Source: Roseivirga seohaensis
GTDB taxonomy: Bacteria; Bacteroidota; Bacteroidia; Cytophagales; Cyclobacteriaceae
NCBI RefSeq assembly: GCF_001592945.1
Contig: NZ_LRPB01000005.1
Span: 186,001 to 250,000, forward strand
Direction: 5' to 3'
Length of the DNA stretch: 64,000 bases
Positions 49,417-57,517 of this stretch are shown here, one piece after another. The translations under genes were made by a program, and so were the position numbers. A model generated the notes under the pieces. The model was not told the origin of the DNA. It was given only the letters and a program-made list of their open reading frames with translations, and did not search any database. The number at the start of each line of letters is the position of its first letter. Positions within the stretch are counted from its first letter, which is position 1.

Positions 49417-51408
49417 ATGAGACTTTTGATCCTTGTATGTTCTGCCCTTCTATGTTCTGTGTTTTTAAATGCTCAGAACCTCGATAGCTTAAAGCATTCT
49501 CTGAAAAATGTAGATGATGACTCTACTAGAATAGAAACATATTTAGCAATTCATGATATACTTAAGTTGTCTGATTTTTCAACGGCATCTAAATATATTG
49601 ACAGTGCTTATGTAACAGCCAAAAAAATAAATTGGAAACTAGGAATCGCCAAGACAGGGCAATTTCATGGTGCCGCCTTAAGTCTTACGGGTAAATCAGA
49701 ACAAGCAAAGCAAGTTTTGAATGAAGTGGTGAAAATCTCCAGTGAATTAGGCGAGGTGACAATCCAAGCATATTCAGAGATGACATTGGGTAATATTGAA
49801 TATGATTTATCAAACTATGCAAAAGCCTTACCTCATTATTTGGCATCTCAAAAACTCTATGAAAGTATCGATAACTATGCAGGATCTTCTAGCGCTTTGA
49901 TATGGATAGGAATTATTAACCAGTTTGGGCTGAAGGATTACGCAAAGGCAATTGAAGTTTATAAAAATGCTTCAAAAATGGCGGAAAAAGGTAATTCTAC
50001 CCTAAATCAAGGGTATATATACTCCAATTTGGCTACTATATATTATGAGCAAAGCAGATTTGATTCGGCCATTAACTATATAAAAAAGAGCAACTTAATA
50101 AAAGAGACCTTCAATGATAAACGTGGATTAGCCAATGGCTTAGAGTCTCTAGGTAATTGTTACTTCTACATGAATGACTTAGATAGGGCTGTAGGATATT
50201 ATGAGCAAGCTTTAACGATGAGGAAGGCTTTAGCAGACAGCACTGGGATTGCATCAGCCTATATAAATGTAGGTAGGGTATATGGAGAAAAGGGCGAAAT
50301 TGATCGTGCATTTACCGCGCTAGATAAAGGCAGGGAAATAGCCGAGAATATAGGTTTTAAAGAAGGCGTGCAACAATCCTTTTTAGTAAAAAGTGATTTT
50401 TTAGAAAAAGCTTCTAGGTATAAAGAAGCTTTGTTTAGCTACAAATCTTTCAAAACTGTTTCCGACTCAATGTACAATATTGCTTCGCGGAGGGTATTGG
50501 AAGAGTTGCAGCTACAATACGAAACTGAAAAGAAAGAGCAACAAATTGCTTTGCAAGAAGCCCAACTTGGTGAACAAGCATTAAAACTTGAGCGAAATCG
50601 CTTGTTGATGATTGGCTTAATTTTGATTGCAATTCTATTTTTAGCTGTAATCTTTTTGGTGCGTAACCGAGCAAAAAAGAATGAGCAGCTCATTCTTCAA
50701 CAAGCCCAACTTAAACTTCGCGAAGCAGAACTAAACGCAGTAATCAACTCTCAAGAAAAGGAGCGAAACCGTTTTGCTAGAGATTTACATGATGGTTTTG
50801 GTCAACTTATTTCTGTGCTTAAACTCAACCTTTCAGGATTGAGTGATAAGGACGCTCAACATCCAGAAAAGAGACTAGAAGTTTTCAAAAACGGAGAATC
50901 AGTAATCAACGATATGTATGCCGAACTGCGATCCATATGTTTCGATTTAATGCCTCAAACCTTGGTGAAAAAGGGGATAACTACTGCCTTAAAAGAGTTT
51001 GGAGATCGTATTACTCAGAGTAAGAAGGTGGTTTGCGAAGTGATTGTATTCAGTAATAAAGAGCGTCTTCCCGAAATTGTTGAGATTTCTCTTTTTAGAA
51101 TTTGCCAAGAATGGGTGAATAATGTAATGAAGTATGCAGGCGCAAGTCACATCACAATTCAGCTTACCAGAGACGAAACCGAATTGACCTTAACAGTAGA
51201 AGATGATGGAAAAGGCTTTGATACTGAACTCTTTTACAACGGTAAGGGTAACGGCTGGAAGAATATTCAAACGCGTTTAAATTTAATTAAAGGGGAGTTC
51301 GATTTGGATAGTCATCCTGATAGAAGAGGCACTATGATGACTGTTAATTTGCATGAGGCTTCGATTAAGAGAATACCCACTAGTACTGAAAAACAAATCA
51401 CCGCTTAA
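49417..51408 (+). CDS. TPR-containing sensor histidine kinase (HisKA_3 type)
   Basis: The protein has 663 residues. A signal peptide (MRLLILVCSALLCSVFLNAQ) is followed by about six to seven tetratricopeptide repeats outside the cytoplasm (residues about 40-340, with SNLATIYYEQSRFDSAINYI, LESLGNCYFYMNDLDRAVGY and YINVGRVYGEKGEIDRAFTA). Then come a membrane helix (LLMIGLILIAILFLAVIFLV, about 394-413), a coiled coil and a NarX-type dimerisation domain with phosphoacceptor His458 (ARDLHDGFGQ). The HATPase_c domain has VNNVMKYAGAS and EDDGKGFD. The cognate regulator gene lies 88 bases downstream. Confidence 0.93.
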   Translation: MRLLILVCSALLCSVFLNAQNLDSLKHSLKNVDDDSTRIETYLAIHDILKLSDFSTASKYIDSAYVTAKKINWKLGIAKTGQFHGAALSLTGKSEQAKQVLNEVVKISSELGEVTIQAYSEMTLGNIEYDLSNYAKALPHYLASQKLYESIDNYAGSSSALIWIGIINQFGLKDYAKAIEVYKNASKMAEKGNSTLNQGYIYSNLATIYYEQSRFDSAINYIKKSNLIKETFNDKRGLANGLESLGNCYFYMNDLDRAVGYYEQALTMRKALADSTGIASAYINVGRVYGEKGEIDRAFTALDKGREIAENIGFKEGVQQSFLVKSDFLEKASRYKEALFSYKSFKTVSDSMYNIASRRVLEELQLQYETEKKEQQIALQEAQLGEQALKLERNRLLMIGLILIAILFLAVIFLVRNRAKKNEQLILQQAQLKLREAELNAVINSQEKERNRFARDLHDGFGQLISVLKLNLSGLSDKDAQHPEKRLEVFKNGESVINDMYAELRSICFDLMPQTLVKKGITTALKEFGDRITQSKKVVCEVIVFSNKERLPEIVEISLFRICQEWVNNVMKYAGASHITIQLTRDETELTLTVEDDGKGFDTELFYNGKGNGWKNIQTRLNLIKGEFDLDSHPDRRGTMMTVNLHEASIKRIPTSTEKQITA

Positions 51409-51496
51409 TCGGATATTTTTAATAGATTAGTAAGAATACCTTGCCCTGATGAAATGGTTGTTCAATTTTGTAGGCAAGGAACAAATAGCCGAAACG

Positions 51497-52114
51497 ATGA
51501 AAATCCTCCTTGTCGATGACCACTCCATATTATTGGATGGCTTAAAAAAGCTGATAGAAGAAGATGAAATGCTTTCTGTGGTAGATGCTGTGGGCTCCGT
51601 TCCAGATGCTATCCGTTCTATCGACAAACACAAACCCGATTTGGTGATTACCGATTATAACCTAGGAGATGATGACGGATTGAGTTTGGTGCAAAAAACC
51701 AAACGCCTTTTCCCCGATATGAAGTTCATCATTTTGAGCATGCACGATGAAGCCCATTTGGTAAAGGAAATTCTGAAAGAAGGCGTGAATGGTTATGTAT
51801 TAAAGAAAGACACCAAGGCAGAACTGATTGAAGCCATTTATGCGGTAAGAGGAGGCAAAATGTACATGTCTACCGATATTAATGCCATGCTTGTGAAAAG
51901 CCTTTACGAACCCGATGAAGGAAAGCTATTGACTTCGCGCGAACGCGAAATTCTCAAACTGATTTCTCAGGAATATTCCAACAAGCAAATTGCCGAAGAG
52001 CTTTTTATCAGTGAACGTACTGTAGAAACTCACAGAAAGAACATTTTCCGCAAAACAAAAACCAACTCCTTGGTAGGGCTTATCAAGTTTGCTTACGCGA
52101 ATAATTTGATCTAA
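51497..52114 (+). CDS. NarL/LuxR-family response regulator
   Basis: The protein has 205 residues from ATG 51497 (MKILLVDDHSILLDGLKKLI). The receiver domain has phosphoacceptor Asp53 (ITDYNLGDDDG), the Ser/Thr switch in FIILSMHDEA and Lys in VLKKDTKA. The LuxR-type helix-turn-helix output domain begins LLTSREREILKLISQEYSNK. An upstream in-frame ATG (51449) would add 16 residues not seen in receivers, so it is not used. It should be phosphorylated by the TPR kinase encoded immediately before it. Confidence 0.93.
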   Translation: MKILLVDDHSILLDGLKKLIEEDEMLSVVDAVGSVPDAIRSIDKHKPDLVITDYNLGDDDGLSLVQKTKRLFPDMKFIILSMHDEAHLVKEILKEGVNGYVLKKDTKAELIEAIYAVRGGKMYMSTDINAMLVKSLYEPDEGKLLTSREREILKLISQEYSNKQIAEELFISERTVETHRKNIFRKTKTNSLVGLIKFAYANNLI

Positions 52115-52277
52115 GAACTGCTGTAAATTTTTAGTTTTAGGAATCCTTATCCGTATTAGCACGGATGCAAATACCCCATGCTTAGCGTATTCCTTCCCGT
52201 ACAGAGTGGCTTTAATTTTACAATAATCCAAAGCCTTGATTTATAATGGCCTTGATTGACCACTAAATGCTGTACTC

Positions 52278-55232
52278 ATGAAAAACTTCATCTTACTCTT
52301 ATTTATGCTTTATGGCTTTTCTGCAAAGGCCCAATTATTTGAAGCGGTTACTTTAGAATCTAAAGGAGTAAAGGGTAAAGCCAACAGTATAGTAAATACA
52401 TACTATGAGTTTGTGGCAGAAAAGGGCCTGCAAAAAGCCATAATCGAAACTGAGAAGTATGATGAAAAAGGCAGTTTGATAAGCATAAGCCGAGATGAAT
52501 TATTGACTGGTAATAAGTATGAATACAGTTATGAATTAGATAAAAAGGGAGTTTTGGAAGTAGAGAAAATCTCGAACGGGGCTACTGGCTTAAATCTGCG
52601 CAACACCAAGTATGATTATAAAAAGGGCATATTAACTACCACTACACAAGTACAAGGTTTAATTACTACGGTTAAAAATTATAGCTATAATAACAAAGAT
52701 CAGCTTATAGCAACAGAGGTGCTCGAAAATGGTGAGTGGAAAGGAGCTATATACACAGAAAGAGATGGGCTAAATAGAATTACTAAAACCTCTCAAAAGC
52801 TTCAAGGAGAAGATAGTGCTAGGGTTATTTCTATATATGAGTATAAAGATGAAGGGGGAAATGAAGTAACTGGCGAAACCCGCGCAACTGCAAATGGTAC
52901 ATTCACCATCATTACGCTAACCGATAAAACAACAAAGCTTAAAGTACAAGAAACCACCAAGAACTTAGGGAATAACCAACAATCTGTTTTAAAACACTAC
53001 TATGAATACGATGCTCAAGGAAGCTGGATTAAAAGTGAAGTGTTAGATGAGCAATTTGGAAGGTCTAGTTTAGTATTACGTAAAATCACTTATGCCGATG
53101 GGCAAATTACGGGTAGAACCGAAATGGCTCCAGAAGACAATAGAGCACAATATTTTAGACAATATGCCAAAGTTAGCGTAGCAATTAATGGGAAAATAGT
53201 ACCTGCATACAACCCTAACCTTATTTCTGGTACAGACGATTACATTACTTATGTAGCCTCAATAAATGCTACGGTTATATTAAAAGGCTATAACAAATCA
53301 TCGAATCATACCACTTGGCATGAAGGTGTAATTGTATCTCATAACCCTGATGATATTTTCTGGGCAGGTAGCCCTAATTACCCAACTATTTTCCAGAAGG
53401 GACTTATTGTAACTACAGGGAAATACAGATATGATGTAGGGGCTAATAGTATTAACTATTTGACCAATCAGAATAAATCATTCTTGGCTATTAAACAGCC
53501 AGAAGAAAAGCCGGGGCTTAAGAAGGCAGAGTTATTAGAAGAGAATCGGTTTTGGGCTAAAATGACAGATAGTACCTATGTATTGGTTTCAAAAGGTTAT
53601 AGTGTAAATATTAGAAAACAATTGGAGCTACCAGAAGGGGACAAACTCATATTGTCATACCTTGGTGGGGCTGATGGTTGGTTTATCTTGCCTGATTTTC
53701 GTACAAAATTTGATGAAGGAAAACCTGGTGATATACACACTACGGAGTACTTAGAGGAGCCACTTAAGCAATTAAAAGAACGCTATCCCTCTATTAATTT
53801 TAACAGTATTGTTTACGACAACCTTCCCAAAAATAAATATCGATTAAAAACGGTTGATGGCACCGTAGTCTCTGGTATTGCCGAAACAGCCACTTGGGCT
53901 CCCGATAATCAACAAGTTCTATACTTTCCGCTTACTTCGGCTTATTATAGATTAGATGGTTTCTATGATAAAGCAGATGATAAGGAATTTAAGAATCAAC
54001 CTGTAACCCTGCTTTCAAAGGGTGAGAAATCAATTTACTACTTATATAACGAGAATAAGAACATCACCTACTTTGTAGGAGGCACACGCTTAATCAAGAG
54101 TAATTTAGGTTCTCGTAAACTTTATGCCGATCAGTTAAAATATGGTGCAGTAGTTTATGATTCAATTACGAACGCAAGCTACGGTATGCAATACGATTTG
54201 AAAGGAACAACTAAGGTTGGCTCCATGAAGGCTTTGCCTTGGAATTCAGCTCAAACCTATATCATGAAGCTTGAAAAGGGGCAATGGGTTATTTTTGAAA
54301 AGGGTGAGGGAATGAGTAATTATGATTACAGCCTAATGGATGGTGATGATGTTGTCCATTTCTATACCAATGCACTGAATGTAGTAAAGGCTTATCGTTT
54401 CAAAGGCTTTAAAAGTATTGAACCAGGCGATTTTCTACCAGCTGAGTTTGTGCCAGATAATGAGGTAGCAAGTTTAGCAACTAAGTTAAAAGTGGACCCT
54501 TCAAAGCCTAAAGAAAAACCAGTAGTTGCAAAAGCTCAGCCAAATACCTTTAAGAGAATAGGAGCTACTTATAATCTATGGGATGGAAATGGTGAGCCTG
54601 TGGTAGACTATTTGCAATTTTTTGGTAATCTAGGTAGCCCCGATGCCTATGTGCGTGATACAGCAAGAAGTATAACCTACGAGCTTAAGGACTATTTTAC
54701 CCAAGATAATATAGAAGGCACAAGTAGAGTAGTTATGGGGCCTACCGACAGCAAGGTGTTAAAATGGGGAGATAAAAATGTTGCATTTTTTATCAATGGA
54801 AAACCGATAGTTGATGTAAAACGCGTATACGTCAACAACCAAGCAGAGTCAGAATTGTGGAGTGAATTGATTTATGATCGGCACAGTGGCTCAACTTTTA
54901 TAGCCGAATATCCGCAAAAGGAAGGGTTTTACTTTGGGGCACTAAACAAGCTTTCAGTAAACAACGAAAAGGCTGTTTTAATTAAACTGAAAGATGGAAA
55001 GTTTTCACTAATTGTAGAAGGTGTAATTGAAAGAAATACAAATTTCAGAACAGAGCAATACCAAGGAGACCTTATTTATATAGACAATAGCGGAACGCAG
55101 AAAATCTATAGGTTTAAGGGCTTCGAAAAGACTGAATACTTAGGGCTTATTCTTCCTGAAGCCATCTCTCCCTCAGAACTAGATCAGCTTTTGAAGAAAA
55201 TAAATGCTGAAAAAGATAAAGGCGATTTGTAA
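52278..55232 (+). CDS. Large exported protein with internal repeats, unknown function
   Basis: The 984-residue protein has a signal peptide (MKNFILLLFMLYGFSAKAQ, cut after about 19). The N-terminal third has YD-like short repeats (KYEYSYELDKKGVLEVEK, KYDYKKGILTTTTQVQGL, KNYSYNNKDQLIATEVLENG). The C-terminal half has two similar segments of about 90 residues ending YRFKGFKSIEPGDFLPAEF and YRFKGFEKTEYLGLILPEA, evidence of duplication. A linker with KPKEKPVVAKAQPN sits near 755-770. There is no T9SS tail and no known enzyme domain. It follows the two-component system by 163 bases and ends before strong hairpins. Confidence 0.75.
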   Translation: MKNFILLLFMLYGFSAKAQLFEAVTLESKGVKGKANSIVNTYYEFVAEKGLQKAIIETEKYDEKGSLISISRDELLTGNKYEYSYELDKKGVLEVEKISNGATGLNLRNTKYDYKKGILTTTTQVQGLITTVKNYSYNNKDQLIATEVLENGEWKGAIYTERDGLNRITKTSQKLQGEDSARVISIYEYKDEGGNEVTGETRATANGTFTIITLTDKTTKLKVQETTKNLGNNQQSVLKHYYEYDAQGSWIKSEVLDEQFGRSSLVLRKITYADGQITGRTEMAPEDNRAQYFRQYAKVSVAINGKIVPAYNPNLISGTDDYITYVASINATVILKGYNKSSNHTTWHEGVIVSHNPDDIFWAGSPNYPTIFQKGLIVTTGKYRYDVGANSINYLTNQNKSFLAIKQPEEKPGLKKAELLEENRFWAKMTDSTYVLVSKGYSVNIRKQLELPEGDKLILSYLGGADGWFILPDFRTKFDEGKPGDIHTTEYLEEPLKQLKERYPSINFNSIVYDNLPKNKYRLKTVDGTVVSGIAETATWAPDNQQVLYFPLTSAYYRLDGFYDKADDKEFKNQPVTLLSKGEKSIYYLYNENKNITYFVGGTRLIKSNLGSRKLYADQLKYGAVVYDSITNASYGMQYDLKGTTKVGSMKALPWNSAQTYIMKLEKGQWVIFEKGEGMSNYDYSLMDGDDVVHFYTNALNVVKAYRFKGFKSIEPGDFLPAEFVPDNEVASLATKLKVDPSKPKEKPVVAKAQPNTFKRIGATYNLWDGNGEPVVDYLQFFGNLGSPDAYVRDTARSITYELKDYFTQDNIEGTSRVVMGPTDSKVLKWGDKNVAFFINGKPIVDVKRVYVNNQAESELWSELIYDRHSGSTFIAEYPQKEGFYFGALNKLSVNNEKAVLIKLKDGKFSLIVEGVIERNTNFRTEQYQGDLIYIDNSGTQKIYRFKGFEKTEYLGLILPEAISPSELDQLLKKINAEKDKGDL

Positions 55233-55397
55233 AAGAAAAACTGCGTTCCAGAAGGGAAGCGTTTGTTGATTATTGATTGAAACCCTAGCAAAGCCACACT
55301 GTGATTGAGGTTCTTGGTGTTGGCTTACGCTATGGTTCTGTCAGTATACCAAGATTATTTTTGGCTCGAGTTGGGTGCCTTAAATAGTGGTCGATTT

Positions 55398-55429
55398 GGA
55401 AGGCCTCGGGAGCGAGGCTTTCCTTTTTT
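55398..55429 (+). terminator. Intrinsic terminator after the 984-residue gene
   Basis: GGAAGGCCTCG pairs with CGAGGCTTTCC (one G-U pair) around GGAG, followed by a run of T. It lies in a 316-base non-coding gap (55233-55548). The stretch 55233-55397 before it shows no recognisable feature. Confidence 0.85.
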
Positions 55430-55434
55430 AAAGT

Positions 55435-55464
55435 AAGTGAGTCAGTGCTAGCACTGACTCACTT
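55435..55464. repeat. Perfect 30-bp palindrome
   Basis: Two 15-bp arms meet without spacer. The left arm is AAGTGAGTCAGTGCT and the right arm is its exact reverse complement. It starts 6 bases after the preceding terminator, is followed by TTTTGCCTTTT and sits 84 bases before the next gene. It could act as a second terminator, an operator or an RNA hairpin. Confidence 0.8.
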
Positions 55465-55548
55465 TTGCCTTTTAAGAGGGATGTTAAAAGGCTTCTATTC
55501 CATCTAGCTTTATCAAGTAATAAGGGCAGAAGCCAAAATAGTTTAGCC

Positions 55549-56070
55549 ATGGAAACTTACTTGAATCGGATTAGTGCTTTTGATAAGGAACAGGTTTATA
55601 CATTAGACGATAGAGCTATTTCCAATGAACATTCAAAATGGGACCTGAAAGATGTTCATGGTGTTCACCTTAGCTTTAAGCCAACGAGGCATTACGATAA
55701 TATTTATCAATGTGCAATAGAAACAAGGTCGGACAAAATTGTTTTGAGCAGCAGAAGGTATATTGGGCCTGCAAATTTTGAGTATCAATCGGATGATTAT
55801 CGTCAGTTTGTAAGTTCCCTGTTGCAGCGCTTAGAAGTGAATGGACTAACAAGCTTTAGTTCAGGCAAGTCTAAGTCTACTTATTGGCTAGAGGTTATTG
55901 CCTCAACCATCTTTTTTGGGCTTATGCTTATTGTTTTGACCATGTTTGGGGCATGGATTATTGCCCTTAGCTTTTTAGCCATACTCTTTTTTAGGCTTGT
56001 TCCTTACTATAAGAAAAACCGTCCTGTGGTTTTTTCAGCCAAACAAATACCCAGCCATATTTTACCCTAA
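55549..56070 (+). CDS. Hypothetical membrane protein
   Basis: The 173-residue protein starts at ATG 55549 (METYLNRISAFDKEQVYTLD). A soluble N-terminal part (about 1-120) is followed by two membrane helices (about 123-155, VIASTIFFGLMLIVLTMFGAW and IIALSFLAILFFRLVPYY) and a short basic tail. A longer in-frame start at 55465 would overlap the 3' edge of the palindrome and lacks support. No family is recognised. It begins a run of four small plus-strand genes. Confidence 0.65.
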   Translation: METYLNRISAFDKEQVYTLDDRAISNEHSKWDLKDVHGVHLSFKPTRHYDNIYQCAIETRSDKIVLSSRRYIGPANFEYQSDDYRQFVSSLLQRLEVNGLTSFSSGKSKSTYWLEVIASTIFFGLMLIVLTMFGAWIIALSFLAILFFRLVPYYKKNRPVVFSAKQIPSHILP

Positions 56071-56102
56071 AATCGACTTTATAACACCGTAAAAATAGAA
56101 AA

Positions 56103-56489
56103 ATGAAAAAGGTACTATCTGGAATTTTCCTTGTGATTGCTGTAATCACATACTTCGTTTTTAGCTCTTCGGGCTACGGAGAGAAACTAGAATTTAATGG
56201 CACAGACGTTTACTACACTGATTTGGTAACAGAAGCTGATGCTCAAAAACTCGGTGAGTACTTGGTTGAATCTGAGTTTGCCGATGGCAATAAAAAATCA
56301 GTTCAATTGACAAAAAAAGACTCTACCTATCTGTTTAGAATGGTGGTGATTGATGGTGTAACTGAAGACAGCACAAAAGATATAAGCTTTAAAGCTTTGG
56401 CCATGCTTATTTCAATGCAGGTATTTGATGGAGCACCAGTTGAATTAGAGGCTTGTTCTAATACTTTCGAAACCATTCGTATCTATTAA
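56103..56489 (+). CDS. Hypothetical exported protein
   Basis: The 128-residue protein has an N-terminal membrane/signal segment (MKKVLSGIFLVIAVITYFVF) and a small alpha/beta domain with LEFNGTDVYYTDLVTEADAQKLGEYLVESEFADG and KKSVQLTKKDSTYLFRMVV. It resembles short Bacteroidota proteins of unknown role that are anchored by one helix. It is 32 bases after the previous gene and 3 bases before the next. Confidence 0.7.
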   Translation: MKKVLSGIFLVIAVITYFVFSSSGYGEKLEFNGTDVYYTDLVTEADAQKLGEYLVESEFADGNKKSVQLTKKDSTYLFRMVVIDGVTEDSTKDISFKALAMLISMQVFDGAPVELEACSNTFETIRIY

Positions 56490-56492
56490 AAA

Positions 56493-57251
56493 ATGAAAGT
56501 TTACGAAAAACCTCGATTTACAATTTTAATATTTGGGTTAAGCCTTTTAATGATTGCAGGCCTTAGCGTTTGTATCTTAATGGTGGTTTTTATGTCTGTG
56601 GATAGAGTGAGCCTTGATAAAGGCATGGTTCTTTTTCTAGGAATACTCATTACTGCATTCAGCCTAAAGACGATTATAAAGAATAATCGTGGTTATAGCC
56701 AGCAGAGAGCAGAGGAAGTAAAGAATGGCGATGAGGAAGTAGTTGCCAAATGGGAAATTGACTCAGAACAATGGAGGCGCTTTTATAAGGCTAAATATGA
56801 AGATAATATCAGGAATGCTACAGGTTTTGGTTGGGCTGCCGCTGCATTAATGGGCCTTGTTTCAGGGTTTTCGCTTTGGAATAGGCTTGAGTTAATAGAG
56901 GTGATAGTTTGTATAATCCTGATTTCAGGTATTTCCTTTCTAGTGGGTAAATATGTGGCAATTCTTAAGGCGAGAACTGATTTAAATAGGCAAAGCCAAA
57001 TTCATATGGCCGAAATTCATTTCGCCAAATCCTCTATTATTTATAACAGTAAGCTTATTCTTGTGAATGAGTTTGGGTATCGTCCGAAGCAAATTACAAT
57101 CCAAGAGCAATTCAATATGAATGTGATGGTATTTACCATTGAATCAGGAATAGGGCATAGGAAATCGAGTAAGAGTTATACCATTCCAATTCCTTCTGGA
57201 AAGGCCGAAGAAGCAAATAAGTTAGTTTCTTATTACTCTCAAATTGCTTAA
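56493..57251 (+). CDS. Hypothetical multi-pass membrane protein
   Basis: The 252-residue protein has four hydrophobic segments (about 10-34, 42-58, 107-127 and 134-152), then a soluble C-terminal domain of about 95 residues (AEIHFAKSSIIYNSKLILVN) that may carry a beta fold. No motif is recognised. It starts 3 bases after the upstream gene's stop, so it is co-transcribed. Confidence 0.7.
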   Translation: MKVYEKPRFTILIFGLSLLMIAGLSVCILMVVFMSVDRVSLDKGMVLFLGILITAFSLKTIIKNNRGYSQQRAEEVKNGDEEVVAKWEIDSEQWRRFYKAKYEDNIRNATGFGWAAAALMGLVSGFSLWNRLELIEVIVCIILISGISFLVGKYVAILKARTDLNRQSQIHMAEIHFAKSSIIYNSKLILVNEFGYRPKQITIQEQFNMNVMVFTIESGIGHRKSSKSYTIPIPSGKAEEANKLVSYYSQIA

Positions 57252-57322
57252 ATTAAAGTGATTAAGATATCTGGCAGAATTGTTGTAAACAAGTCCTGTT
57301 AGTTATCAACCTTAAACCACTA

Positions 57323-57511
57323 ATGAGAAGAATAATCAACCTTTTTTTTGTGTTGCTAGCCATTGCTGCAGTGATTTATGGCCTAATGGCGCGCTATTCT
57401 AACTATAAGGCTACCAAAGAATCTCACGCCATGGAATTGCTAAAGAATCAATCTGAAAAGAATAGTCTGATAATAGATTTGAGTAAAGAGGCAGAGGCCG
57501 CACCATATTAA
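57323..57511 (+). CDS. Small single-span membrane protein
   Basis: The 62-residue protein has one N-terminal hydrophobic helix (about 4-23, IINLFFVLLAIAAVIYGLMA) followed by a polar, helical tail. It is short with no family, so confidence is moderate. The ATG has its neighbours' orientation and a 71-base gap upstream. It converges on the outer-membrane barrel gene at 57518. Confidence 0.5.
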   Translation: MRRIINLFFVLLAIAAVIYGLMARYSNYKATKESHAMELLKNQSEKNSLIIDLSKEAEAAPY

Positions 57512-57517
57512 ATCTTT

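Noticed and set aside
55465-56070. Longer form of the first small membrane gene beginning at 55465
   Set aside because: The start would lie at the edge of the 30-bp palindrome and the extra N-terminal residues show no conserved character; ATG 55549 is in frame and gives a cleaner protein.
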